NCBI GenBank assembly: GCA_017443945.1
Contig: JAFSXS010000064.1
Coordinates: forward strand, 1 to 44,854
Source: Synergistaceae bacterium
Lineage (GTDB): Bacteria; Synergistota; Synergistia; Synergistales; Aminobacteriaceae
Reading direction: 5' to 3'
Length of the DNA stretch: 44,854 bases
Part shown: one piece after another, positions 27,131 through 35,979 of the stretch
Numbering within the stretch: position 1 is the stretch's first letter
Layout: the number at the start of each line of letters is the position of its first letter
Notes under the pieces: generated by a model
Databases searched by the model: none
The model's input: the letters and a program-made list of their open reading frames with translations, nothing else
What the model was told of the DNA's origin: nothing
Made by a program: the position numbers and the translations under genes

Positions 27131-27211
27131 TTTTGCTCCTTCATGTTGCGAGATGTAATTATTATATTACTAGAGGGATAATTTTTTCCGAACAATTTAT
27201 ATTCAAGTAAA
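27131..27211 (-). repeat. 81-base direct repeat in the kinase leader, copy 2
   Basis: Second copy of the unit at 26993-27073. It keeps the frame of the kinase ORF open upstream by chance, giving a misleading N-terminal extension with the same peptide twice (KNYPSSNIIITSRNMKEQ). Confidence 0.85.
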
Positions 27212-27318
27212 GTCAAAATTTTATCGGCTGCTATTGTTTGCCGCAACAACGTGCGTTTATAATTAAGGGCGGGGAAAAAGAGCGCGAGAAAAACGGGTTT
27301 TAGGGGGGAGGACAACAA

Positions 27319-27748
27319 ATTTTTTATAAATATTCAAGTTTTTAGCTCAACAAAAATATTTTGTCATAGATTCCCAAAAATGTTTACTGACCTATGCTAT
27401 AATAACAAAAAATTTACCATCAAGTTACTCAAGTGAAGTTATAAATTTTGCAACTACATTTACAACTACAAAAAATTTAATTTTTCTCAATGACAGCAAG
27501 CATTCATGAAAAAATTTTTTTGCTTAAGGTGTGTATTTGCGCGAGATATTTATTTGATTGATAATTTATAGCGTGAAAATTTTTCGTCCTGTTCTCACGT
27601 TAAAAGCGAAAACTTTTTTGTATCTGAAACAATTTGTAGCGCTAACATGAAAAATTTTTTACTGATATTAAAGTCTAGCTGCCATACTTAGAAATAAACG
27701 CGAACCCGCTCGAACTCATAAAGCAGCGCGAACGGGCAAAAATTTTAT
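27319..27748. other. 430-base gap with repeated intergenic elements, no gene seen
   Basis: I see no credible ORF. Bases 27343-27386 are copy B of the 44-base element; bases 27451-27474 repeat the ACAACTAC pair found at 4074-4098. TATAAT occurs at 27399-27404 (plus). A hairpin of CCCGTTCG with CGAGCGGG (about 27690-27737, minus) after the tannase stop may serve as a weak terminator, although a clean T run does not follow it. Confidence 0.6.
27343..27386 (+). repeat. 44-base intergenic element, copy B
   Basis: Three mismatches to 10351-10394; same inverted-repeat core. It lies upstream of the hybrid kinase gene (minus strand) and downstream of the tannase gene. Confidence 0.6.
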
Positions 27749-29128
27749 TTACTTGCAAATACTATCCAGCCACGCAAATAATAAATCTAAATCGTAATTT
27801 CCGTCGTGAGGGACATTCCAAGCAGCAGAAATTTCTACGTTACAGCCGGACTCTTTTAATTTCAGCGCAAGAATAGCAGGTACAGCCATAGAAGTATCGC
27901 GATCTTTGACTCCGTGCCTTATTCGCCAGTGCTTGGCCGTGTCAGCTTTGCCGATAAAATTTAATGGGTTCATGAGTCTAATAATTTCAGAGTCGGCCAT
28001 TTTGGGATTATCTGAAGTCGAGTGTGTGAAAGAATATTGCGTGAAATGTTTATCATCAAATTCGTTATTCTCGAAAGATTTGCAATTTAACGCGTCAAAT
28101 GCCGGGGCCGCTTTCATTCTTGTAGCCCATACAGCATATTTCTGCAAGTTCATTGATTTAACTTTTCCGCCCTCAATCACAAGCCAGTCAAGCCCGATTA
28201 AATCTTCGCCGTTGTCAAGAGCTTTCTGCGCCGACTCAATGTATAAGCCTTCTACAAAATTTCTGAATGTCCCCATACCGTTAGAGTCAAGCGTGTAATC
28301 TTTAAGGCCTAACGAGTTCACATAATCGGGAAAATTTTTCTTGAGCGTCTCAGAAGCAGCCTTCATTTTTTCGTCCATTTCGCGCGCTGGTCCCATGTGA
28401 TAAATATTAACCCCGTTAAATACCCATTCATACGCCATATCAGCATGATCTAAATCTGTTATCGGACAATAAACGACTGAAGCAAAAATATTGTCTTTCT
28501 CGTCAGCTGCTCCGATTTCGCGTAAAAATTTTTCGTATTCCGGAGCATTACCCGTCGCGCCTAACAGTGAAGATAACGCACCTCCAGCGCTGAGACCGTC
28601 GGAAATAATTTTTTCTGTGTCTCCTGCAGGTAAAGAGTCTTTGTTGTGCCTCACCCACCTGACAGCAGCTTTGTAATCGACAATCAATGCCGGTGCTTTG
28701 CCGTTTGCGAGAGTTCTGCCTCTTATCGCAGGAGTAATCACTACATAACCGCGTGAAAGTGCGTAAAGTGAGACGTTAGCTCCTCCGTGCATTAAATCAT
28801 TTGCGGGGATTAATTGTTTTCCCGGCATGTAACCTCCTACACCGTTGGGCATGAAAATTGGTGCAGTTTTTGCAGTGTAGCCGTTGATAGTCTCACCGTT
28901 GAAATATTCTTCAGGTACATAAATATTTAACCGCTGATATTCAATTTCTACAGGTTTAGTTACATATGGAATATCAAGCCATGATCTGAAAGTTACGGGC
29001 TTTCCGTCTGCTAACATAGTTTGAGACACGCAGTCAATAGGCCGAGCAGAAAATTTTAAATCGTCAGCAAAAGCACCCGCACCCATAACGCAAATGAACA
29101 CGAGCGCAAATAAAATTTTTCTACACAC
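27749..29128 (-). CDS. Exported subtype-B tannase (tannin acyl hydrolase)
   Basis: The 459-residue protein has a signal peptide (FALVFICVMGAGAFADD) and matches Lactobacillus plantarum TanLp1 as I recall it: PIFMPNGVGGYMPG, IRGRTLANGKAPALIVDYKA, SDGLSAGGALSSL (Ser180), YCPITDLDHADMAYEW, FNGVNIYHMGP, KHWRIRHGVKDRDTS (Asp409 aligned with Asp419) and NVPHDGNYDLDLLFAW (His441 aligned with His451); the Asp-His spacing of 32 is the same. Tannases hydrolyse galloyl esters to gallic acid. Export is as in other secreted bacterial tannases. The start is GTG 29128, directly after the thioredoxin stop, with AGGAG 12 bases upstream, so the two genes are coupled. Confidence 0.9.
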   Translation of the reverse strand: MCRKILFALVFICVMGAGAFADDLKFSARPIDCVSQTMLADGKPVTFRSWLDIPYVTKPVEIEYQRLNIYVPEEYFNGETINGYTAKTAPIFMPNGVGGYMPGKQLIPANDLMHGGANVSLYALSRGYVVITPAIRGRTLANGKAPALIVDYKAAVRWVRHNKDSLPAGDTEKIISDGLSAGGALSSLLGATGNAPEYEKFLREIGAADEKDNIFASVVYCPITDLDHADMAYEWVFNGVNIYHMGPAREMDEKMKAASETLKKNFPDYVNSLGLKDYTLDSNGMGTFRNFVEGLYIESAQKALDNGEDLIGLDWLVIEGGKVKSMNLQKYAVWATRMKAAPAFDALNCKSFENNEFDDKHFTQYSFTHSTSDNPKMADSEIIRLMNPLNFIGKADTAKHWRIRHGVKDRDTSMAVPAILALKLKESGCNVEISAAWNVPHDGNYDLDLLFAWLDSICK

Positions 29129-29479
29129 TTAAATATTCACTCCTGCTTTCTCAAAAATTTTCAACACTTCTTCAGACGATTTATAACCGACTTCAACTGC
29201 TATTTCTTTCCCGTTTGAGTCTCTTAATATCAGAGTCGGGACGAATCTAATATTATATTTTTTCGCTATATCAGGGTTATTATCAAGATAAATATTTGTT
29301 GTAGCAATTCTCCCGCGATATTGATTATTAATCTCACGCAGGACTCCCGACATTTTTGCGCACGCAGAACACGAACGAGTCGACAGCATTATAATACTAG
29401 GCACTCCGGCAAACGCAGAACCGGCAAATATAAGAACTAATACGAGGCTCATAAAAATTTTTCTGACTTTCCCTCTCAT
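29129..29479 (-). CDS. Exported thioredoxin-like protein
   Basis: The 116-residue protein starts at ATG 29479, placed by GGAG (29489-29492) 9 bases upstream. A signal peptide (KIFMSLVLVLIFAGSAFA) precedes a thioredoxin fold with the redox motif STRSCSACAKM (CSAC), YNIRFVPTLIL (cis-Pro loop) and VGYKSSEEVLKIFE. It would act on disulfides outside the inner membrane. It is the first gene of a two-gene operon with the tannase and abuts it. It may keep tannase or other exported proteins in the right redox state, which is only an inference from position. Confidence 0.88.
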   Translation of the reverse strand: MRGKVRKIFMSLVLVLIFAGSAFAGVPSIIMLSTRSCSACAKMSGVLREINNQYRGRIATTNIYLDNNPDIAKKYNIRFVPTLILRDSNGKEIAVEVGYKSSEEVLKIFEKAGVNI

Positions 29480-29621
29480 GATAATACACTCCATTTTTGC
29501 AAATAATATAAAATTTTAAGACTTTGAGCGATAATCTTAATCCATAATAATAACTAAATTTAATTGCGCTATAATTGCATAAATACACACAAAATTTTAC
29601 GAAAAGGAGCGATGCCTAAAC

Positions 29622-30806
29622 ATGGACGAACAAGGAAAAATTATAAGTTCATACGATATAGACGAAAATTTAGCCCTTCAGATGTGGACAAGGGGAAAAA
29701 CTCCGCGTTTGTCGATATTCAACAAGAACAAGAATCAGCGCAAATTAATTCATATTGCATGGGTAGAGAAGCGCGACAGAACTTTATCAATCAACGGCAA
29801 AAAACGCGATGAAAATTTTTCGTACCAAGTGCAGGACTTCGAACCGGCAATACAAAAAATTTTAGCGGCCTTTGCTGTAAATACTAACTTTAGAGTCAAA
29901 TTTTTTCAGGTTGTAGTCGACATTGAGAAAGCTGTACACCGTCCCGAAATTGTATCGAGTGCGGGCGAAATTGCTTTAATGTCCGAAGATAAACGCTCGT
30001 CTCTATGGATTAATGACGCGTCCGGAGATCGTGAGGAGTTACCATTTGGAATTTTCCGGCCGTTTTTTCCTGTTAATGACGCTGAGTCAGATTTAATGAT
30101 TCCTGAAAAAATGCGTGTCCCTTCTCAGGCTGCAAGAAGTGTTGAAGGACTCATAAATACAGGAATCCCCGCAGCACTCAAGAAAATTAACCCTGAACGC
30201 TGGCACAACGTAATTAGAGTTACAGCAGCGGCTATGTTGTTAGGTTTCTCATATTGCGGAGCTGAAGGCACGAAAATGTCCGATTATTTATGGTCGGCAG
30301 GCGAGAGACCCAAAGCACCCGGAAATTTGCCAACAATGAAGATTCCCGTGAAAAATTTATCTCTTCACGATCCTGCATTATTTAAGCTCGGTCATAAATT
30401 GTCAGCTTATATCAGGCACTATTATTATATTGATGAAGTTATTATTAATTACGTCTCAGACAGCGAGAAGGACTCACAAGAGCGGGGCTTTACACGTTCA
30501 AGGCGGGTAGATTTCTCAAGCGGGACTCTTGGTGATGTTCCTTATCGAGTAACTTTTTTCGAGAATGAGACAATGGGATTAACTGCTTTCGGCTGCGTTC
30601 CCCGAATGAACACGACAAAACATATCGGCGATATAATGATAACGATTCCGACAGAAATTTATAAAGCTGCCTTACATAATGATACTATGGGAAGCACTGA
30701 AGACGATTTCTTTACGTTGACGCGGCTTTTATGGGCGAAACAGTTTAAACAATGGTACGAAAATATTAAGCCCTATGTAAAAAGTTTTGCAGGACTGGTG
30801 AATTAA
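29622..30806 (+). CDS. Unknown 394-residue protein, first gene of exported-protein operon
   Basis: I do not recognise a family. There is no signal peptide and no clear membrane segment except a modest hydrophobic stretch (VIRVTAAAMLLGFSYC, about residues 198-213). The C-terminal half is rich in aromatic residues (YIRHYYYIDEVIINYVSD). AAGGAG at 29602-29607 lies 14 bases before ATG 29622. TATAAT at 29570-29575 is a candidate -10 box. The gene abuts the next gene (stop at 30806, start at 30807), so it belongs to the five-gene operon. A short overlapping frame from 29579 is a shadow. Confidence 0.75.
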   Translation: MDEQGKIISSYDIDENLALQMWTRGKTPRLSIFNKNKNQRKLIHIAWVEKRDRTLSINGKKRDENFSYQVQDFEPAIQKILAAFAVNTNFRVKFFQVVVDIEKAVHRPEIVSSAGEIALMSEDKRSSLWINDASGDREELPFGIFRPFFPVNDAESDLMIPEKMRVPSQAARSVEGLINTGIPAALKKINPERWHNVIRVTAAAMLLGFSYCGAEGTKMSDYLWSAGERPKAPGNLPTMKIPVKNLSLHDPALFKLGHKLSAYIRHYYYIDEVIINYVSDSEKDSQERGFTRSRRVDFSSGTLGDVPYRVTFFENETMGLTAFGCVPRMNTTKHIGDIMITIPTEIYKAALHNDTMGSTEDDFFTLTRLLWAKQFKQWYENIKPYVKSFAGLVN

Positions 30807-31856
30807 ATGCGAGTAAAAAATTTTTTGTGCGTGATAATTTTATTGCTGTTAGTGGGAATCTCTGAAGCTGCACAACTTCCGCGCAGAATTTCAGTTGTGA
30901 TATTTCCGGCGCAAAATTCTACAGAGCTTGAGGTCTGGGAGAGCAAATTTTATCCGTATGACGTTTTGCGGCAGAAAATGAATGATTATTTAGAGTCAAT
31001 GTTCAAGCGTTCGCCCCTTGTTGATGTCAGGACTCTTGATGAAGCAGGCATGAATCAGTGGCTATCTTCTTCACGGCGCGGCGATGATATGGCCGTACAA
31101 ATTGAATTATTTAGTTCGACAATGCGTGAAAGACATGTACTCGGCAATTATGAGTCAGCAAAATTTTTGATACGAATCAGAGTCTATGACACAGCGCAGG
31201 TTAAAGAATTATCAGTCAGAAACGTTAAAGGCACCGACAGAAGATTTACGCTTGACTCGGAGTCTGATGTTTTTTTCTTTGACGCAACAATTAAGGGTTT
31301 AGGCCGCCCATTTAGAGACGGACTCGATTTGTTCGGACTCACTCAGCAGCCCTACAAAGGTCAAAGAATGAGTCGCCCGACTTGGCAGCAATTTAATACG
31401 ACTCCTTACTGGGCAGCAATAAGAAAAGCTATCGAGGAAGCACAGAAACAGGCAATGACTCAAATTCGCAACGCAATCAGGAGCAACGACCCAAGCGCGC
31501 AATTAACAGCGAACGATAATTTTTCACCGTCATACGTAACAGCAGGAAGAATCTTATCACCTACAGCAGACTCAAAGCGCATACGACGAAAATATATAAT
31601 TTCTCTGGGAGCATTTGCAAACTGTTCGCAGGATGGAGTCAGAGTCGGTGAGATTCTTGATGTTGTGAGATCCGATACATATGTAACAGTGTCGCCCGAA
31701 GAGCCTATTGCAGTAATCCCGAAAGTTATCGGCAAAGTAAAAGTTATAAAAGTTTATGAAGATAATGCAATCGTTCAAGTTATACGCGACAACCAGAAAG
31801 AGCCCATCCAGCTTAATGACTTAGTAATCAAGCGCACGACTATAACAGGAAGGTGA
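30807..31856 (+). CDS. Exported protein of unknown function, possible CsgG/LpoB-like N-domain
   Basis: The 349-residue protein has a signal peptide (LCVIILLLLVGISEAAQ). The N-terminal part (ISVVIFPAQNSTELE, a DYLESMFKRSPLVDV segment) weakly recalls the alpha/beta domain of CsgG- or LpoB-like periplasmic proteins. A helix of about residues 195-225 (KAIEEAQKQAMTQIRNAI) precedes a beta-rich C-terminal domain (VRVGEILDVVRSD, VIGKVKVIKVYEDNAIVQV), a pattern also seen in FlgT C-domains. There is no lipobox cysteine. Both resemblances are low-confidence. It sits between the 394-residue gene and the TPR/proline-rich gene, and envelope assembly is the best guess. Confidence 0.7.
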   Translation: MRVKNFLCVIILLLLVGISEAAQLPRRISVVIFPAQNSTELEVWESKFYPYDVLRQKMNDYLESMFKRSPLVDVRTLDEAGMNQWLSSSRRGDDMAVQIELFSSTMRERHVLGNYESAKFLIRIRVYDTAQVKELSVRNVKGTDRRFTLDSESDVFFFDATIKGLGRPFRDGLDLFGLTQQPYKGQRMSRPTWQQFNTTPYWAAIRKAIEEAQKQAMTQIRNAIRSNDPSAQLTANDNFSPSYVTAGRILSPTADSKRIRRKYIISLGAFANCSQDGVRVGEILDVVRSDTYVTVSPEEPIAVIPKVIGKVKVIKVYEDNAIVQVIRDNQKEPIQLNDLVIKRTTITGR

Positions 31857-31860
31857 GACA

Positions 31861-33219
31861 ATGAGAAAAATTTTTATTCTGTCAATCATAGTGCTTCTGC
31901 TGATAAATAATAATCCGGCATTTTCCGACGGAGAACCGCAAGACGACAGCACGCCTTATAACCCATATCCGGAGCAGCCCGCAAAGACTCCAACTCCCCC
32001 GACACCGCCGAAAAAATCAGTTCGACGAGTCAGAGCAAGAAAGCCCGCTCCCAAACCTGCACCCCGTCGAGCTGTTAAACCTGCACCCAAGCCCGCGCCT
32101 AATTATTTACAGCAGGCAATTAATTTATTGAATCAAGGACGTTACGAGGCAGCCAAGCCATATTTGATTAAAGCTATCCAGACGAACAAAAACGATCCTA
32201 ATGTATGGTACTGGTACGGGAAATATCATGAATATATCGGGAGCTTTTATCAGGCACAATATTATTTCACAAAAGCAGTGCAGATAGATCCGAGCTTTGA
32301 GCCTTTGTCGAGAGTCGTTTATTATCCTAATGACCCATTGAAGACTCCTTTATGGGATCCGAGACGACCCGCGAGAATTTATCCTGTTGAGACTTCCGGA
32401 CGTGGAATTACAACAGTTCCCCCGAATGCACGCGATAGAAATAGATTCCCGAATGCCCCCGCAGATCCTCAAGTCCCAAGCGTACCCGTTTATACACCTC
32501 CTGAGCCCGGCTCAACTCCTATTGATGGCGATAGATGGCAGCCTTCTATTTATGTTCCTCCGTCGCCCGATGAGTTACAGACTGAAGGAGGACGCACACC
32601 CGCATATATTCCGCCTTCTAACAGCGCAATTATTTCGACTGACAGCACAATTTATAATCAAGTTACAGCAGATCCCGTTATAAGGACTCCAGCGACACAG
32701 CCCGCGCCGCAAATTGTTCGAGCAGATAAGCCCTTATATAATCCGCCCGAACCAGGTCAAAAAATTAATGTTACAACGAGGACTCCTAGACAGCCGAGAA
32801 AACCAGCAGCGCCCGCGAAAACGACTCCGACAAAACGAGCACCGGCAAAACCCACGCGCAAACCTGCGACTCAGCCGTCAAGGACTCGCACTCCTGCAAG
32901 ACCTTCAACGACTCCAGCAACACCGACTCCGCCGACTCGACCTGCAACGCCTGCACCGACTCAACCGGCGAGACCAACGACTCCAGCACCGGCGACTCCT
33001 GCAAGACCAGCGACTCCAACGCCAACACAACCGCAAATCACGAGACCGACTCAGCCTGTTACACCTCCGCCGACTCTTCCTCCGAGAATTGAACCTGAAC
33101 CGGAACCGCAAAGAGTCCCCCAGCAGCAATATTTACCGCCTGTAGGACAATTTTCGCCTGACCCCGGTACGATTTCAGAGACTCCGATTCCTCCGGTTGG
33201 TCAGAGAAATCAAGATTAA
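31861..33219 (+). CDS. Exported TPR and proline/threonine-rich protein
   Basis: The 452-residue protein has a signal peptide (to about NPAFSDGE), a Pro/Ala/Lys-rich linker, one or two TPR-like repeats (about residues 80-145: AINLLNQGRYEAAKPYLIKA, WYWYGKYHEYIGSFYQA) and a long low-complexity C-terminus of Pro, Thr, Ala and Arg (about 285-420). The charge (many Arg and Lys in the TP repeats) suggests a spacer that crosses or binds peptidoglycan or an anionic envelope layer. The low-complexity part produces long spurious open frames on other reading frames. It lies 4 bases after the preceding gene. Confidence 0.8.
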   Translation: MRKIFILSIIVLLLINNNPAFSDGEPQDDSTPYNPYPEQPAKTPTPPTPPKKSVRRVRARKPAPKPAPRRAVKPAPKPAPNYLQQAINLLNQGRYEAAKPYLIKAIQTNKNDPNVWYWYGKYHEYIGSFYQAQYYFTKAVQIDPSFEPLSRVVYYPNDPLKTPLWDPRRPARIYPVETSGRGITTVPPNARDRNRFPNAPADPQVPSVPVYTPPEPGSTPIDGDRWQPSIYVPPSPDELQTEGGRTPAYIPPSNSAIISTDSTIYNQVTADPVIRTPATQPAPQIVRADKPLYNPPEPGQKINVTTRTPRQPRKPAAPAKTTPTKRAPAKPTRKPATQPSRTRTPARPSTTPATPTPPTRPATPAPTQPARPTTPAPATPARPATPTPTQPQITRPTQPVTPPPTLPPRIEPEPEPQRVPQQQYLPPVGQFSPDPGTISETPIPPVGQRNQD

Positions 33220-33243
33220 TTCATGGAGGCTGAAGAAAGAATC

Positions 33244-33978
33244 ATGAACGCTAAAAAATTTCTTGCGGTTATAATATGTTTGATTGCGTCGAAAACTTTT
33301 GCGGCCGATAATGCAATTAGAGTCACTCAGCCTGCATATCATTACATGAGCTTTTATGTTTATAAGCCTGCTAATTTGCCGATTGACATTTACGCGACTT
33401 TTGACGGCTATCTTGTATATAAGAATAAAGACATTTGGTATTATGCGTCATACAATAACGGTGCTGTAACAAAAACGGGCTATGTTGTAGGCTCTGTGAT
33501 TCCTCAAGTTGTGAAGCTCAAGCCCTATAACGCGCGAGTCTCGTCAGTTGCTCCCATTTTAGGCACTCAAGCAGCAGAACCCGAAGCACCGCGAATAATT
33601 GAAGTTGACAGCTCATCGCCGGTTTATTCGCCTGATTGGACAAGAGACTCAAATTTTATGTCCATAAGTAAATGGCGCGGAAGTGTTGACAGAGTCGGAG
33701 TCTTGAGCCGGCCAAAAGTCCCGGTTGCGTGGAAGGGCGATTATCCAAATGTTATTTACGTGTGGACGGGCGCAAAATGGAAGCAGATTTTTCCGCGCAG
33801 TAATTTTTCTAGTGCATTAAGTACGTTGAGGCGCGAAATTTATTCATTGACTGTCGAGACAAACAAAGCTAATTTGCTTCACTGGCAGGACATGGACTCG
33901 CACGTTTTAGCGCAATATACTAATTCATGGGGTTATGAGTGGCTCGGAGTAATAAATTTAGGGAGTGATTATCGATGA
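33244..33978 (+). CDS. Exported protein of unknown family, paralogue 1
   Basis: I place the start at ATG 33244 because it gives a signal peptide (MNAKKFLAVIICLIASKTFA); an upstream in-frame ATG at 33223 lacks a ribosome binding site. The mature protein shares ordered blocks with the next gene: FYVYKPANLP, DGYLVYKN, TGYVVGSVIP, PDWTRDSNFMS, DRVGVLSRPKVPVAWKG, VIYVWTGAKWKQI and SWGYEWLGVI. I do not recognise the family. The many aromatic residues suggest a beta-rich, surface or glycan-contacting domain, but that is speculation. It overlaps the next gene by 4 bases (ATGA). Confidence 0.8.
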   Translation: MNAKKFLAVIICLIASKTFAADNAIRVTQPAYHYMSFYVYKPANLPIDIYATFDGYLVYKNKDIWYYASYNNGAVTKTGYVVGSVIPQVVKLKPYNARVSSVAPILGTQAAEPEAPRIIEVDSSSPVYSPDWTRDSNFMSISKWRGSVDRVGVLSRPKVPVAWKGDYPNVIYVWTGAKWKQIFPRSNFSSALSTLRREIYSLTVETNKANLLHWQDMDSHVLAQYTNSWGYEWLGVINLGSDYR

Positions 33979-34727
33979 TGAAAAAATTTTTTGCTGCTGT
34001 CATTGCGTTATTGCTGTTAGAGTCAACCTCAAGCGCAAAAGTTTATGTTGCTGAACCTCTTTTAGTGCCTGAGTCGCCCTATGCCGGAATGACATTTTAC
34101 GTGTACAAGCCTTATAACATGCCTAAAGACTGGTATATAACTCTTGACGGCTACCCCGTGAAAAAAAATCCTGATGGAATGTGGGTATACGGCACGTCAG
34201 AAGGCCCGAATCTCGTTGCAACAAGTTATGTAGTCGGCTCAATTGTTCCGGAGACAGCCGGCATTACAAAATGGGTCAGTGATGCGCAGATTTCTTCAAT
34301 TAGAAGACTCCCCGGCGATGAGTTCTTAACAGTGAGACAGGGAGCTTATACGCGCTCACAAATGGCAATGGGGCAAAAAAATTCTACGTATATACCTGAT
34401 TGGGCGTTCAGGGGCGATTTTATGTCAGTCGGAAATTGGAAGGGAACAATTGACAGAATCGGAGTGCTTGACAAACCTGCTGTCCCAGTTGCATGGAAGG
34501 GAGCAAAACCGGCAGTGATTTATATATGGACTGGCCGAACATGGTATCAGATTAACAGACGAGGCAGCGAGAACCCCGCAAACGCAATCAGACGCGAATA
34601 CACCAATATTCAAAGATTCGTGAGGGGATCGGGCTTCAAATGGTACGAACAAGACACGCCTTATTTAGCGCAGCAGTCTAGAAAATGGGGTTATTATTGG
34701 CTAGGGCAGATTAGAGTCACGAAATAA
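33975..34727 (+). CDS. Exported protein of unknown family, paralogue 2
   Basis: The 250-residue protein has a signal peptide (FFAAVIALLLLESTSSA) and is a tandem paralogue of the preceding gene: FYVYKPYNMPKDWY, LDGYPVKKN, TSYVVGSIVP, PDWAFRGDFMS, DRIGVLDKPAVPVAWKG, VIYIWTGRTWYQI and KWGYYWLGQI. The duplication is old enough that only the motif skeleton is kept. GGGAGTG precedes the paired ATGATG start. It ends the operon that begins at 29622; a terminator follows. Confidence 0.82.
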   Translation: MMKKFFAAVIALLLLESTSSAKVYVAEPLLVPESPYAGMTFYVYKPYNMPKDWYITLDGYPVKKNPDGMWVYGTSEGPNLVATSYVVGSIVPETAGITKWVSDAQISSIRRLPGDEFLTVRQGAYTRSQMAMGQKNSTYIPDWAFRGDFMSVGNWKGTIDRIGVLDKPAVPVAWKGAKPAVIYIWTGRTWYQINRRGSENPANAIRREYTNIQRFVRGSGFKWYEQDTPYLAQQSRKWGYYWLGQIRVTK

Positions 34728-34748
34728 AATTTTTTGTACGAAATTATT

Positions 34749-34784
34749 TGACTCTGTGAAAATTTTTCGCGGAGTCATTTTTTT
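34749..34784 (+). terminator. Rho-independent terminator after the exported-protein operon
   Basis: TGACTC pairs with GAGTCA and the stem continues through GTGAAAA/TTTTCGC with wobble pairs, followed by seven T. Confidence 0.85.
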
Positions 34785-34833
34785 GTGCTGTATAATCATA
34801 AAAATTTTTGTGTTCAGGAGTGAAAATTTATTC

Positions 34834-35979
34834 ATGATAGATTATTGCTTGAATGCTTATAATATGCCCGATTTGAATTTATCGGCCGGGAAAATTATAG
34901 AGCTTGCCATAAAGAATAATTTTGCGTCCGGTAATGTGTGGCAGAATTATTTGACTCATTTTATTGTGAACGATGAAAATTTTTTCTCGCTTTCATGTGA
35001 GAGACGCACTCCCCCTGATGGAACGCTTGAAAGTATTGCAATTTCTGATTTTGCAGAGTTCATGAAATTTTTTAGTTTTTCCCGTAAATGGCTTGAAAAT
35101 TTCGAGAGTACTAATAATGAATCTGACTCTATAATCTGTGAACTTAGCAGGAAATTAGCTGACTCTGATTCACCCGAAAAATTTTATAATCATGTTACGA
35201 GCTTTTATGCAAATTACGGCGTAGGAGTCTTTGCGCTCAATCGTGCATTTAAATACTATGAGGGAAAAATTATCCCTGTCAAAGTTGACGAAAATATAAA
35301 ACTTGAGAATCTTGTCGGCTATGAGATTCAGAAGGCAGAACTTACGCGCAACACTGAAGCATTTATCAACGGACGGCCCGCAAATAATGTCCTGCTTTAC
35401 GGCGACGGAGGCACAGGAAAATCTACAAGCGTTAAAGCTCTGTTAAATAAATATTTTTCGCAGGGACTCAGAGTCGTTGAGGTCTACAAGCATCAATTTA
35501 GAGATATTCTCAAGATCGCCCATAAACTTAGACGCAGAAATTATAAATTTATTCTGTTCATTGATGATTTGTCATTCGAGGAAAACGAGATTGATTATAA
35601 ATTCCTCAAAGCAATTATCGAGGGCGGAATCGAGACAAAACCGGAAAATATTTTAATCTACGCAACATCAAACCGCCGTCATATAGTCCGTGAAGTGTGG
35701 AAGGATCGCGATGACATGGAACACAAAGGCGACATTCACAGATCCGACACTGTAGAAGAAAAATTGTCGTTAGCTTCAAGATTTGGAATCGCCATAAATT
35801 ATTCAAGTCCTACACGAGAAAATTATCATGATATAGTAATTGAGCTTGCAAAAGAGGCAGGACTCGAAATTGAACGCGAAAAATTATTATATGGTGCTGA
35901 CAGGTGGGAAATTCAGCACGGAGGCAAAACAGGGCGGGCAGCAAGACAATATATTGATTATCTGTTAGGGGAAAAATGA
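34834..35979 (+). CDS. DUF815-family AAA+ ATPase
   Basis: I start at ATG 34834, 13 bases after AGGAG (34816-34820); a longer frame would begin inside the terminator. The 381-residue protein has an N-terminal helical region (about 1-150) and an AAA+ module: VLLYGDGGTGKSTS (Walker A), KFILFIDDLSFEENE (Walker B), LIYATSNRRHIVREVW (sensor 1) and EKLSLASRFGIAI (arginine-finger region). These are characteristic DUF815 blocks. The family's function is unknown. Its stop overlaps the start of the DpnI-type gene (ATGA at 35976-35979), so both are translated together, and a role in the restriction unit or its mobility is possible. Confidence 0.9.
   Translation: MIDYCLNAYNMPDLNLSAGKIIELAIKNNFASGNVWQNYLTHFIVNDENFFSLSCERRTPPDGTLESIAISDFAEFMKFFSFSRKWLENFESTNNESDSIICELSRKLADSDSPEKFYNHVTSFYANYGVGVFALNRAFKYYEGKIIPVKVDENIKLENLVGYEIQKAELTRNTEAFINGRPANNVLLYGDGGTGKSTSVKALLNKYFSQGLRVVEVYKHQFRDILKIAHKLRRRNYKFILFIDDLSFEENEIDYKFLKAIIEGGIETKPENILIYATSNRRHIVREVWKDRDDMEHKGDIHRSDTVEEKLSLASRFGIAINYSSPTRENYHDIVIELAKEAGLEIEREKLLYGADRWEIQHGGKTGRAARQYIDYLLGEK

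Noticed and set aside
26986-27318. N-terminal extension of the hybrid kinase
   Set aside because: It is made by the 81-base leader duplication, repeats the same peptide twice and crosses a ribosome binding site.
29579-29812. Frame starting close to the 394-residue gene
   Set aside because: It overlaps the longer gene out of frame and has no homology that I recognise.
32387-33145. Long overlapping plus- and minus-strand frames in the TPR/proline-rich gene
   Set aside because: They are by-products of the low-complexity Pro/Thr/Arg repeats; the chosen frame has a signal peptide and matches the operon spacing.
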